A stretch of DNA of 10,017 bases from Tieghemiomyces parasiticus (Eukaryota > Kickxellomycota > Dimargaritomycetes > Dimargaritales > Dimargaritaceae). The DNA lies in contig JANBPT010001362.1 in NCBI GenBank assembly GCA_027575765.1, positions 1-10,017 on the forward strand, in the 5' to 3' direction. Below the pieces are notes generated by a model, which was not told the origin of the DNA, searched no databases, and saw nothing but the letters and a program-made list of their open reading frames with translations. The position numbers were made by a program, and so were the translations under genes. Positions 1 to 7,901 of this stretch are shown in pieces. Numbering within the stretch: the stretch's first letter is position 1; the number at the start of each line of letters is the position of its first letter.

Positions 1-652
1 ATATAACTAGCTGTGCAACCCCAGGTCCCTGCGCAGGACATTTCGCATGGTACTAGGGGAAGGGTGGATGGTTTGGGTCAGCTGCTCAGCAGTCAGTCCA
101 GGGACTATTCCAGCCATCTCAGGATCATGGCCCCCTAATATCCACCGATATCATCTGACGGGCGACCAGAATAAGGGTCATCTGCAAAAGAGTGATGGCC
201 TGTGTGAAAGCGGGCCAACCACCTGTAGGTGGTGGAAGTGGCTAAGGGCAGCTGAGCACAGTGTGGAATTAAAAACATTTAGAATAGCACCTGCCTTGCA
301 GCCCTCCAGATAGTAATTAAAAATAAGAACCCATACATCACGCCTGGTTAACTTGGGTGGAGTGGGGGATTGAGTTTAGAACGATGAGATGGAGGGTTAA
401 AAATGCAAGCTGTAAAGTCAGAAATGGTCCAATCCCGGAATGGATATATACCTATTGACCCGGCATCATTGACGATTCTAGATTCTATCTGCAGCATTGC
501 GATCTGAGACCTCCAGCTTACAATTGGCAAAGTATTTTGTATCACCTGTATATTCTATGATCCTTTACATGATCTGACTATACTACATAGGGTTCCCTGG
601 TATTATGGACTTGGTATTGCTAATAATATCAACAAAGGCTGCTGATGCCCAA

Positions 653-695
653 CTACATACAGCTACTTCATCACCTCGTTGTCATCTGTATGTAG
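653..695. repeat. Perfect 10-bp inverted repeat, 23-nt loop
   Basis: CTACATACAG at 653-662 is matched by its exact reverse complement CTGTATGTAG at 686-695. The pairing stops at both the outer and inner edges, so the arms are exactly 10 bp. It could form a hairpin or cruciform, be a dimeric protein-binding site, or be the remnant of a small inverted-repeat element. No target-site duplication is evident next to the arms. Nothing in the surrounding sequence codes for protein. Confidence 0.75.
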
Positions 696-1286
696 GATAG
701 TGGGTACGCCAGCCAACTAGTAGCTCCGGCCTTCATTACAAACTGGGGTTGCCGTAATGTGGCCAGCGCTAATCCTGATAAGGCCTGATAGGAGGGGTGA
801 ATACCATTACACGCAGTTACACACCTCTTTGTGATAAAAGTATGATGCGTACTATAGGTGATAATTATTCCAATTACCCGGTGCGATTTTAGAGTGGCGG
901 CCGTGCTGCTGGTCCCGAATTTTCTTACCAAATAAAACCCGTCAAACTCGACATGAGGGCTACATTTATACTGTCCCAAGTTGCCCTTGTGATATTATAT
1001 ACTTGACACGGTACTTACACACGTATAGTTGCGTGTATCCATGCCGCTTGTACGAGGCCATGTACTAATTTGTTTTTTATTTCGTTTTATCAAACGTCAT
1101 TATTACACAGTCTATATAGTGTAGGTTCCGGATAAGCGCGCCCATTCCAGCCCGGAACGCACAGAAACAGGATATTCGGCACGAGTGATTTAGAAACAGC
1201 TGCCAATACCTCTACCAACGTACCATAGCCTGGCGCTGCGCAGCTGCTTCCTGCTGTATTGCAATGGCTCTCTGTAGATAGTCTCC

Positions 1287-1305
1287 ACAATAAACTACAA
1301 TAAAC
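1287..1305 (+). repeat. Two-copy tandem repeat ACAATAAAC
   Basis: ACAATAAAC occurs at 1287-1295 and again at 1297-1305, one base apart, so the unit repeats every 10 bp. Each copy contains the word AATAAA (1289-1294 and 1299-1304). On the + strand this could be a doubled polyadenylation signal for an unseen transcript from the left, but no upstream gene body was recognised, so it may be only a chance short duplication. Confidence 0.45.
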
Positions 1306-1390
1306 AACGTGACTGTCGGACCCGCCTTGGGCTGACAGTTCGCAACACCAGTCAAAAAATACTGACAGGAGTTTGGTACGCCAGTGAGGC

Positions 1391-1405
1391 TCATCGATGC
1401 GATGA
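1391..1405. promoter_or_regulatory. PAC-like inverted repeat TCATCG-ATG-CGATGA
   Basis: TCATCG (1391-1396) and CGATGA (1400-1405) are inverted copies separated by three bases. The right half reads GCGATGA, seven of the eight bases of the yeast PAC motif GCGATGAG, known upstream of many Pol I/III subunit and ribosome-biogenesis genes. It lies about 670 bp upstream of the RPA190 start, farther than usual, and the last PAC base differs. It is recorded as a weak candidate only. Confidence 0.2.
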
Positions 1406-1507
1406 ACTTGATTAGGCATACCATCCTACTACAGATTAGAAAAATGATCCGTATGGAGTGCGGGGCTCGAAGTCCAACCAGCGGCCATTATGCACCGTCA
1501 TTAAGAA

Positions 1508-1515
1508 TCACGTGA
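1508..1515. promoter_or_regulatory. E-box palindrome TCACGTGA upstream of RPA190
   Basis: An 8-bp perfect palindrome with core CACGTG, the class of site bound by fungal bHLH factors such as Cbf1 or Pho4. It lies about 560 bp upstream of the RPA190 start codon. The identical octamer recurs at 9806-9813. A function here is inferred from the motif alone. Confidence 0.3.
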
Positions 1516-1678
1516 CAATTCATGACAAGCGGCTTCCTTGAAGATGTACCCTTCCATTTTTAACCCATTATTGGGTAATTGGGCTTCAGAGCCACTTGTA
1601 TACCTACAAAAAAATACCCCATAACCATCATCTATCACCGCAGCCACCAACCCTAAGGCCGACCATATTCTATAAGGT

Positions 1679-1686
1679 TATAAAAG
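1679..1686 (+). promoter_or_regulatory. TATA-box-like TATAAAAG
   Basis: A good match to TATAWAAR on the same strand as RPA190, 394 nt from first base to start codon. Pol I subunit genes in fungi are often TATA-less, so this could be incidental. Confidence 0.3.
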
Positions 1687-1782
1687 TGTCCGAAACCATA
1701 TCCCAGTGGGACACGTTTCCTTGTCAGGCCACACGAAAAAAAAAACATATCCCTCCGCCTATTGCGCGTTCACTGTCGAGCT

Positions 1783-1809
1783 ATGGTGCCTGCAGCCTTC
1801 TTTCGTTAA
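1783..1809 (+). other. 8-codon upstream ORF in RPA190 leader
   Basis: ATG followed by seven sense codons and TAA. It would be on the RPA190 mRNA only if transcription starts upstream of about 1780. It is in a different frame from RPA190. No function can be claimed from the peptide. Confidence 0.2.
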
Positions 1810-1883
1810 AGACAAGCTAACTGGCTCTCGACTACCCTCTGGCCACCTTTTTTTTTTACACTCGCGGTAGTCCCCCGCAGCCT

Positions 1884-2057
1884 ATGCTCGGTGCCTTTAC
1901 TTTTTTCTCAAAGCGGTCGCCTATGCCGCGTCCCGTCGTATCCTTGCGTTGTTCGGGTCTAACCACGTTTTCATTGTCTGCGATTCCGGCGCTCGCATAT
2001 CCTTATCGTACATTATCACCATTTCCTAAACTCTACCCGACACCACTTCAACCGTAG
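1884..2057 (+). CDS. 57-codon upstream ORF (uORF) before RPA190
   Basis: An uninterrupted frame runs from ATG at 1884 to TAG at 2055-2057, in the same reading frame as RPA190, and stops 15 nt before its start codon. A second in-frame ATG sits at 1923. The 57-aa product begins MLGAFTFFSK and is rich in P, S, L and T, as expected for a pyrimidine-rich leader, with no recognisable domain. If the mRNA starts upstream of 1884 this would be a substantial uORF and ribosomes would have to leak past it or reinitiate after a very short gap. It may equally be chance, or the transcript may begin downstream. It also shows that RPA190 cannot be extended upstream in frame without splicing. Confidence 0.25.
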   Translation: MLGAFTFFSKRSPMPRPVVSLRCSGLTTFSLSAIPALAYPYRTLSPFPKLYPTPLQP

Positions 2058-2072
2058 GGTGCGTTTTTCGCC

Positions 2073-5000
2073 ATGAATATCGCCCAGCCCACCACCTCGC
2101 AAATCGGCGGGGTGTCTTTTACTCTGTTCAACTCAAAGGATGTTCGGGAGTTGTCAGTGCAGCAAATCGTGGATCCGCGGGCTCTGAACGACCTCGGCAC
2201 ACCGAATCTGGGTGGGCTCTACGACCCTCACCTGGGCCCACTTGACCGAGGGGACGTTTGTGCCACCTGCTCTTTGGACGACCTCAGTTGCCCCGGTCAC
2301 TTTGGCCATATCGAGCTGGCCGCCACTGTCATTCACCCGCTGCTGCTCGAAGACGTTTACGGCCTCATTCGCGCCTGCTGTATGTACTGCCATCACCTGC
2401 GTTTGGACCCCGAGTTTGCGACCCGGGCGATTTTTAAACTGCGTCTGCTACGCCGTGGCTTCCTCGCCGAGGCCGTGGAACTCGATGATTGGAAGCTGCG
2501 CAATACCAATAGTGGTGTGTTGGACCTCCTCGATGACGATAACGAGGAAGCCGTCGAAGATAACCATATGGCCCTGGACGATGAGGACGAGGATAGGAAG
2601 GGGGCAAGTGGCGCCAGCGAAAGTGTTGAGCAGTTCCGCAAGCGGCTAGGTAAGCTCCTGCGGCCAACGTCGGCTGGGTGACTGATCACTGCCACCAGAT
2701 AACAGACATCAGTACGATCACCAACTTACCCACTAACCTACATTTTTATCCGGCCATGCTTTCTTTCCGCTCCTACCTAATCACACATCCTGGACAATGA
2801 ACTACGCTTACATCAGAGGCTTACTACAACAAGGTCACTGCCGGAAAGTCCATCTCCCCGGACAACTATAAAACGACCACTCTCACTTCCGAGCTCACTG
2901 AGACCATTCGGCGCGTCCTATCCATGGCGCGCAAACCTACCTGCCCGCACTGCAAAGGTGTCGCCCATACGATCCGCCGTGACGGACACAGTCGCCTCCT
3001 GATCGAACCCCTGAATACCCGCAAGGCCACAGCCATGATGAAGCGGGGCCGGGTTGTCATGGACGTGATCAACCCCAAGGAGTCCACGGTCACTCCGCCG
3101 CACTCCCCGGTTGGCAGCGAAGATGAGCAGGCCGAGTCCGGAAGTGACGCCGAGTCGGTGGCGCCCACCGAGCGTGGCGACGATAGCGAAACTGAAACCA
3201 CGCCGACGACCACGAACAAAAAAGCACGTGGACCCGCCGGACGCACCATGCTGACCCCACTGCATGTGCGCAACCACTTCCGCCTGCTCCATGCCAACGA
3301 GCACGAGCTACTGGACGAACTCTTTGGGATCCACGGTCCGCTGGCCCAGATGATGCCCACCCAGGCCCCCGTCCCGACTCCGTCCTCGGCGCGCCGCACC
3401 CTACGCCAGGTGGTAGAGAGTCCGGCGCGCAGCGACTGCTTCTTTTTGGACGTCGTTGCGGTTCCCCCCAATCGCTTCCGCCCTCCGGCCATGACTATGG
3501 GCCGCAAGACTGAGAACCAGCAGAACTCGCTGCTCAGCAACATTTTGACCATGTGCCAGAATTTGCGCAATATCAACCAATCGCTGGCAGGCCGCCCGGG
3601 GTCCGACGGCAAGCTCCGCGCCCCGCCCTCTACGGCCGCCTTGTACATGGCCTGGGCCAACCTCCAACAGGCGGTCAATAATCTGATCGACAGCTCCCGC
3701 GGCGCCCCGCGCCTCCGCGACCAGGATCCGATCCCCGGCGTGCGCCAGCTCCTGGAGCGCAAGGAAGGGCTGTTCCGCATGAACATGATGGGCAAGCGCG
3801 TCAACTACACGGCCCGTTCGGTTATCTCCCCGGACCCCAACCTAGAGACCAATGAGGTCGGCCTACCTCCGGTGTTCGCCCAGCGGCTGACGTTCCCAGA
3901 GCCCGTCACCCACTTCAACGTGCACGTCTTGCGCCGCGCCGTCATCAACGGCCCCACCCGCTGGCCTGGTGCCACCTTTGTGCAGGCCGAGGACGGCACC
4001 CTGACTGACCTGAGTCGCCTGACCGTTGAGTCACGCACTGCTCTCGCCAACCAGCTGCTGACCCCGCAGGACCCTGGCTCGGTCGACGTTGAGGCCGCCG
4101 GCGAGACGGACGTGTTCGCCCCCCGCACTCTGGGGGTCAACAAGAAGGTGTTCCGCCACGTGCGCAATGGCGACTTCCTCCTGCTCAACCGTCAGCCCAC
4201 CCTGCACAAGCCGTCCATCATGGCCCACCGCGCTCGGGTGCTGGCCGGTGAGAAGACCATCCGTATGCACTACGCCAATTGTAAGACCTACAACGCTGAT
4301 TTTGATGGTGACGAGATGAACTTGCACTATCCGCAGAACGAACTGGCCCGCGCCGAGGCCGCCCTCATCGCCGCGAACGACCTGCAGTACCTGGTGCCCA
4401 CCTCGGGTAACCCCCTGCGTGGTCTAATCCAGGACCACGTGGTGATGGGAACCCTCATGACCAAGCGTGATACCTTCTTCACCCGTGCCGAGTACCACCA
4501 GCTGTTGTACGGCTCCCTACGCCCCGAGGAGGACCCCGTCGGCAACTCGGATCGCCGCCTGCTCTTGCTGCCACCCACCGTGTGGAAACCTCAACCTCTG
4601 TGGACGGGCAAGCAGGTCATCTCCACCCTGCTACGCAACATGACCTACGGCCGTTCCCCAGCCAACCTCACGTCGAAGTCCAAGGTGCCTGGCGCTACGT
4701 GGGGCCCCGGCTGCGAGGAGGGCGAGGTGATCGTGGTCGACGGCGAACTGGTATGCGGGATCCTCGACAAGTCCCAGTTCGGTGACTCCGCCTTCGGTCT
4801 GGTGCACCACCTGCACGAGCTCTACGGACCCCACTTAGCGGGCCGCATGTTGAGTGTGCTCAGCCGTCTCTTTACCAAGTACCTCCAAATGCGTGCCTTC
4901 ACCTGTCGTATGGATGACCTTCGTCTCACCCCAGAGGGCGATCGGGCCCGCCGCGCGGCCCTGGCAGACAGCAAGGCATGCGGCACGGAGGTGGCCATCC

Positions 5001-7600
5001 AGCACGTCGGCCTAGCTGATGTGGTCAAGGACCCCGCCGCCATGTCCCCGGCTGAGCGACGCGAGTTCCATGTGCGCATGGAGGAGGTCCTCCGCGACGA
5101 TATGAAGATGCGCGCCCTGGACGCTGTGATGAAGAACCGTACGTCCAAGATTACCACCGGAGCTAACAAGGCCGTGATGCCGGTCGGCCTGCTGCGCCCC
5201 TTCCCCAAGAACCACATGCAGACCATGGTGATTACCGGTGCCAAGGGTGGTGACGTGAATACCCAGCAGATCAGCGTGCTTCTCGGTCAGCAGGAGTTGG
5301 AGGGCCGCCGTGTGCCCGTCATGGTCAGCGGCAAGTCCCTACCGTCGTTCCGCCCCTTCGACACCAGCGTCCGCGCCGGTGGGTTTATCGCCGGCCGCTT
5401 TTTCACGGGCATTAAGCCCCAGGAGTACTACTTCCACTGCATGGCTGGACGAGAGGGACTCATCGACACGGCCGTCAAAACGGCCAACTCGGGGTACTTG
5501 CAGCGCTGCCTCATCAAGCACCTGGAGGGCATCACCGTGCAGTACGACCATACGGTACGTGACGCCGACGGTTCCCTCATCCAGTTCCTGTACGGCGAGG
5601 ACTCGTTAGACGTGATCAAGCAAAAGCATCTCCACCAGTTCGACTTTGCGGCCGCCAACTACGCCGCTCTGCGTGAGAAGCTCAACCCGGCGGCGGTTGT
5701 GGACGCCGTTGACGTGGACACGGCCGGGCCGCTGGCCCGTGAGGCCCTGAAGCGGCCCGCCCACCCGCCCGTCCTCTCCTACCTGTCCCCGTCCCGTTAC
5801 CTCGGCTCCGTATCGGAGCAGTTCGACAGCGCCCTGCGCAACTACGTGCGCGGGAATAAGGCTGGGCTGCTTAGCAGCGGTAAGCACGGCAACCCGCGCC
5901 GCGGTCCACTAGGCGCCATGGCCCACGATGACTGCACCAAGCGCAGTTTCCGGGCCCTGATGGAGATCAAGTACATGCACAGCCTGGTCGACCCCGGCGA
6001 GGCTGTGGGGCTTCTGGCCGCCCAGGGCGTGGGCGAACCGTCCACCCAAATGACGCTTAACACCTTCCATTTTGCCGGGTTCGGCGCCAAGAACGTTACC
6101 CTAGGTATCCCACGTCTACGCGAGATCGTCATGACGGCCAGTCGGGAGCCGAAGACTCCTAGTATGACCCTGGATATCAAATCGGACGTGTCGGACGAGG
6201 AAGCGGAGCGGATGGCCAAATCCACCACGCGGGTGGTGTTGGGCGAGGTCATCGACAGTGTCCAGGTTACTGAGCGTCTGACTCGCCGGGCCGACTCGAT
6301 CGACGGGTCTCGAACCAAGCGCTATACCCTACGCGTCAACATGTACGACCGGGACGCCATCGCCAGCGAGTACCGTGTGACCTCCGAGGAAGTGGAAGAG
6401 TGCCTCGAACTCAAGTTCCTACCCCGCCTGGTGTCCCTGATCCAGCGCACTCTCAAGAATGCGAAGGGTCCGGCCATCATCACTCGCAAGGTGCAGGCTG
6501 GCGATGTGGCCAACCTGGAGTATGGCGAGGACGACGAGGACAAGGCCCAACGGGCCACCGAGTCCGACTCGGACGAAGAGAACGACGCTAAGGCCGCTCG
6601 TGTCTCCAGGAAGGGACGGAAGCCGACCAAGACCGCCGAAAAGGGTGGGAAACGTGATGCACCCCCCGGCGACCAGGACGAAGATACGGACGCCGGCGAT
6701 TCCGAGGAAGAAGGGTCTGAGAATGAGGACGGCGGCAAGCAGGAGCACCGTCGCCGCCTCCGTGAGACCAATGCCAGTGACAACGAGCAGAGTGACGTGG
6801 GCGACGCCGAGGACGAATTGGACGCAGACCTGGCGGAGCTGGCGCGGGCCGCCCGGTCGGCCTCCGGTCTAGGTAATGCCCTTCCGGATTACTCGGTTCC
6901 TGCGAGCCGGGGCTCGCGAAAGAAGGTGACGAGCGGGGACCGGTCCAAACGCGTCCTGGCTACTGTCAAACAGGTCACCCGCTATGAATTCGATCAACAG
7001 CGCGGCGCCTGGTGCGAATTTGACCTTGAATACAGCGCCGGAACGGGTAAGCTCCTTCTCACCTCCCTAGCCGAGAAGGCCGCCAGTCTGGCGGTGATCC
7101 GCGAGGTGCCCAAAATCAAACGGTGCTTCCGCCTGGCCCCCGAGAGCGAGTCGGACACTCGTCGGCAGCTCGCCACTGACGGCGTTAACCTACGGGCCGC
7201 CTGGGGCTTTGGCAAGGTCATCGACGTAAACAGCATCGAGAGTAACGACATCTACGCCGTCCTCCTGACCTACGGCGTGGAGGCCGCCCGCTCGGCCATC
7301 GTCAAGGAAATCTCGTCCGTGTTCAAGGTGTACGGTATCGCCGTGAACGACCGTCACATCTCGCTCATCGCCGATTACATGACGTTTGAGGGCGGGTACA
7401 AGCCATTCAACCGGATGGGTATCGCCTCAAGCACGTCGCCCTTTGGCAAGATGAGTTTCGAATCGACCTGCACCTTCCTTAAGGCTGCCACTCTATACGG
7501 CGACTACGATACCCTACAGAACCCGTCCGCTCGTATCGTCATGGGTAAGGCCATCCTGGCTGGTACGGGGGCCCCCGTTATCACTCAGGAGCTACCCTAA
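2073..7600 (+). CDS. RPA190: DNA-directed RNA polymerase I subunit RPA190 (largest subunit), two exons
   Basis: Catalytic largest subunit of nucleolar RNA polymerase I, which transcribes pre-rRNA. Join 2073-2649 and 2817-7600, predicted 1786 aa (yeast A190 is 1664). The start has G at -3 and an in-frame TAG six codons upstream. Zinc ligands C63, C66, C73, H76 form one clamp site; C103, C106 (exon 1) with C235, C238 (exon 2) form the second. Further hallmarks: PPNRFRPP (409-416), [13 protein letters not shown] (518-530), the [13 protein letters not shown] segment from R651, catalytic NADFDGD at 685-691 (Mg-binding D687, D689, D691), funnel GAKGG (1000-1004), bridge-helix segment GREGLID (1070-1076), and trigger-loop [16 protein letters not shown] (1265-1280, H1277). 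The Pol I-type C-terminus ends soon after a conserved [12 protein letters not shown] segment, with no heptad repeats, excluding Pol II. Three acidic inserts (about 151-184, 279-334, 1427-1545) account for the extra length. No frameshift or premature stop. Confidence 0.97.
2650..2816 (+). other. RPA190: RPA190 intron (167 nt, phase 1)
   Basis: The 5' site is G|GTAAGC and the 3' site ATCAG|AG. Exon 1 leaves one base of a codon and exon 2 supplies two, making a GAG (E193) and restoring the frame into AYYNKVT and onwards. Without splicing the frame stops at TGA 2679-2681. The next AG (2817-2818) would shift frame, so 2816 is the only fit. Branch-point candidates are CTAAT (2777-2781, A 36 nt from the acceptor) and ACTAAC (2732-2737). 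No AG occurs between 2713 and 2814. Splicing also brings together the two halves of the second zinc site, which strongly supports the model. Confidence 0.93.
6518..6873 (+). other. RPA190: Acidic low-complexity insert in RPA190 jaw (about aa 1427-1545)
   Basis: About 118 residues dominated by D, E and S, with a short basic patch ([10 protein letters not shown] and nearby) in the middle, remain in frame between two conserved jaw segments. The position matches where yeast Pol I carries the acidic DNA-mimicking or expander loop that occupies the DNA cleft in inactive dimers. Equivalence is inferred from position and charge, not from sequence identity. The serines next to acidic residues (for example [10 protein letters not shown]) resemble casein kinase II sites. 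Confidence 0.7.
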
Positions 7601-7901
7601 ACACCATTTACGCTGGGAGACGATGTAGAGGTAATTTTTATGGCGACTTGAGCCCATTTTATTGATCCTTTTTTTTAATTTTTTTTTCTTTTATTTTAGG
7701 CTCATTTTTAGCATATATTTTGGCCCCCAAGGTCTATCTCGACTAAACATCTTAGTATACCGTTTGATACAGCCTGAAGGCCAGTGCCACGATTTCGAAC
7801 TGAGCACCCTGGGTGGTGACATAGTGTTAAATAGAGTTACTTCATGGCTTCATCTAACGTGACAAGTGGTGCTAAAAGGCCTGGTTCATAGAGTAAGTAC
7901 G
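7601..7901. other. Convergent 3' spacer between RPA190 and the orphan gene
   Basis: Both neighbours end into this 301-bp stretch. It holds a T-rich tract (7669-7697, two runs of T8 or longer) that would act as a U-rich efficiency or cleavage-flanking element for RPA190 and as an A-rich stretch for the opposite transcript. No canonical AATAAA lies on the + strand here. The 66-codon open frame at 7662-7862 is a translation of the T-rich tract and is not credible. Confidence 0.6.
7658..7695 (-). terminator. Minus-strand AATAAA pair, candidate poly(A) signals
   Basis: TTTATT at 7690-7695 and at 7658-7663 read AATAAA on the minus strand, about 210 and 240 nt beyond the stop codon of the minus-strand gene. 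They are reasonable polyadenylation signals for it and would place its 3' end inside the 3' region of RPA190. The T-rich sequence here makes chance matches likely. Confidence 0.35.

Larger units (their letters stand above)
1..1595. other. Gene-poor spacer left of RPA190
   Basis: I see no supported gene here. Open frames on both strands are short, lack the C/G-ending codon preference of the two real genes, and their translations show no recognisable domain. Several T/A-rich patches (about 1070-1090 and 300-330) and isolated AATAAA-like words occur. The small structures listed separately (inverted repeat at 653-695, tandem repeat at 1287-1305, palindromes at 1391-1405 and 1508-1515) are the only organised sequences I could find. 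No tRNA A/B-box pair, rRNA-like segment or transposase fragment was recognised by eye. Distal promoter of RPA190 or the flank of a gene left of the window are both possible. Confidence 0.6.
1596..2072 (+). promoter_or_regulatory. RPA190 promoter and 5' leader region
   Basis: This stretch turns from mixed sequence into a strongly pyrimidine-rich leader on the coding strand, common before fungal housekeeping genes. It contains a TATAAAAG word (1679-1686), a short palindrome TCCCA-G-TGGGA (1701-1711), an A10 run (1736-1745), a T10 run (1848-1857, a likely nucleosome-excluding tract) and a second T-rich patch near 1900. Transcription could begin at several places; the distance from TATA to the start codon (about 390 nt) suggests either a long leader or TATA-independent initiation near the T10 run. 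A 74-codon open frame at 1596-1820 lies in this region but resembles non-coding translation and is not called a gene. Confidence 0.5.

Noticed and set aside
28..37. 10-bp palindrome CCTGCGCAGG
   Set aside because: Short palindromes of this size are common and nothing around it suggests a function.
47..313. 88-codon plus-strand frame at the left edge
   Set aside because: No domain, mixed codon use unlike the real genes, and no splice signals linking it to other frames.
1375..1384. 10-mer GGTACGCCAG repeated at 703-712 and 1375-1384
   Set aside because: A single 10-base match in 1.5 kb with different flanks is within chance expectation.
1465..1482. tRNA T-loop-like GGCTCGAAGTCC
   Set aside because: Flanking bases cannot pair as a T-arm, and no anticodon or D-arm lies at the right distance upstream.
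1596..1820. 74-codon plus-strand frame before RPA190
   Set aside because: It spans the TATA-like word and A10 run; the translation reflects A- and C-rich promoter sequence (KIPHNHH, RKKKHIPPP) rather than a protein.
2866..3804. 312-codon open frame on the minus strand opposite RPA190
   Set aside because: It lies wholly antisense to conserved RPA190 codons in GC-rich sequence, where stops are rare on the other strand. Its translation is an R/S/V-rich low-information sequence with no domain.
6322..6783. Minus-strand frames opposite the RPA190 acidic insert
   Set aside because: Ser/Arg/Phe-rich translations are simply the complement of Asp/Glu codons (GAC/GAG read as GTC/CTC and shifted frames).
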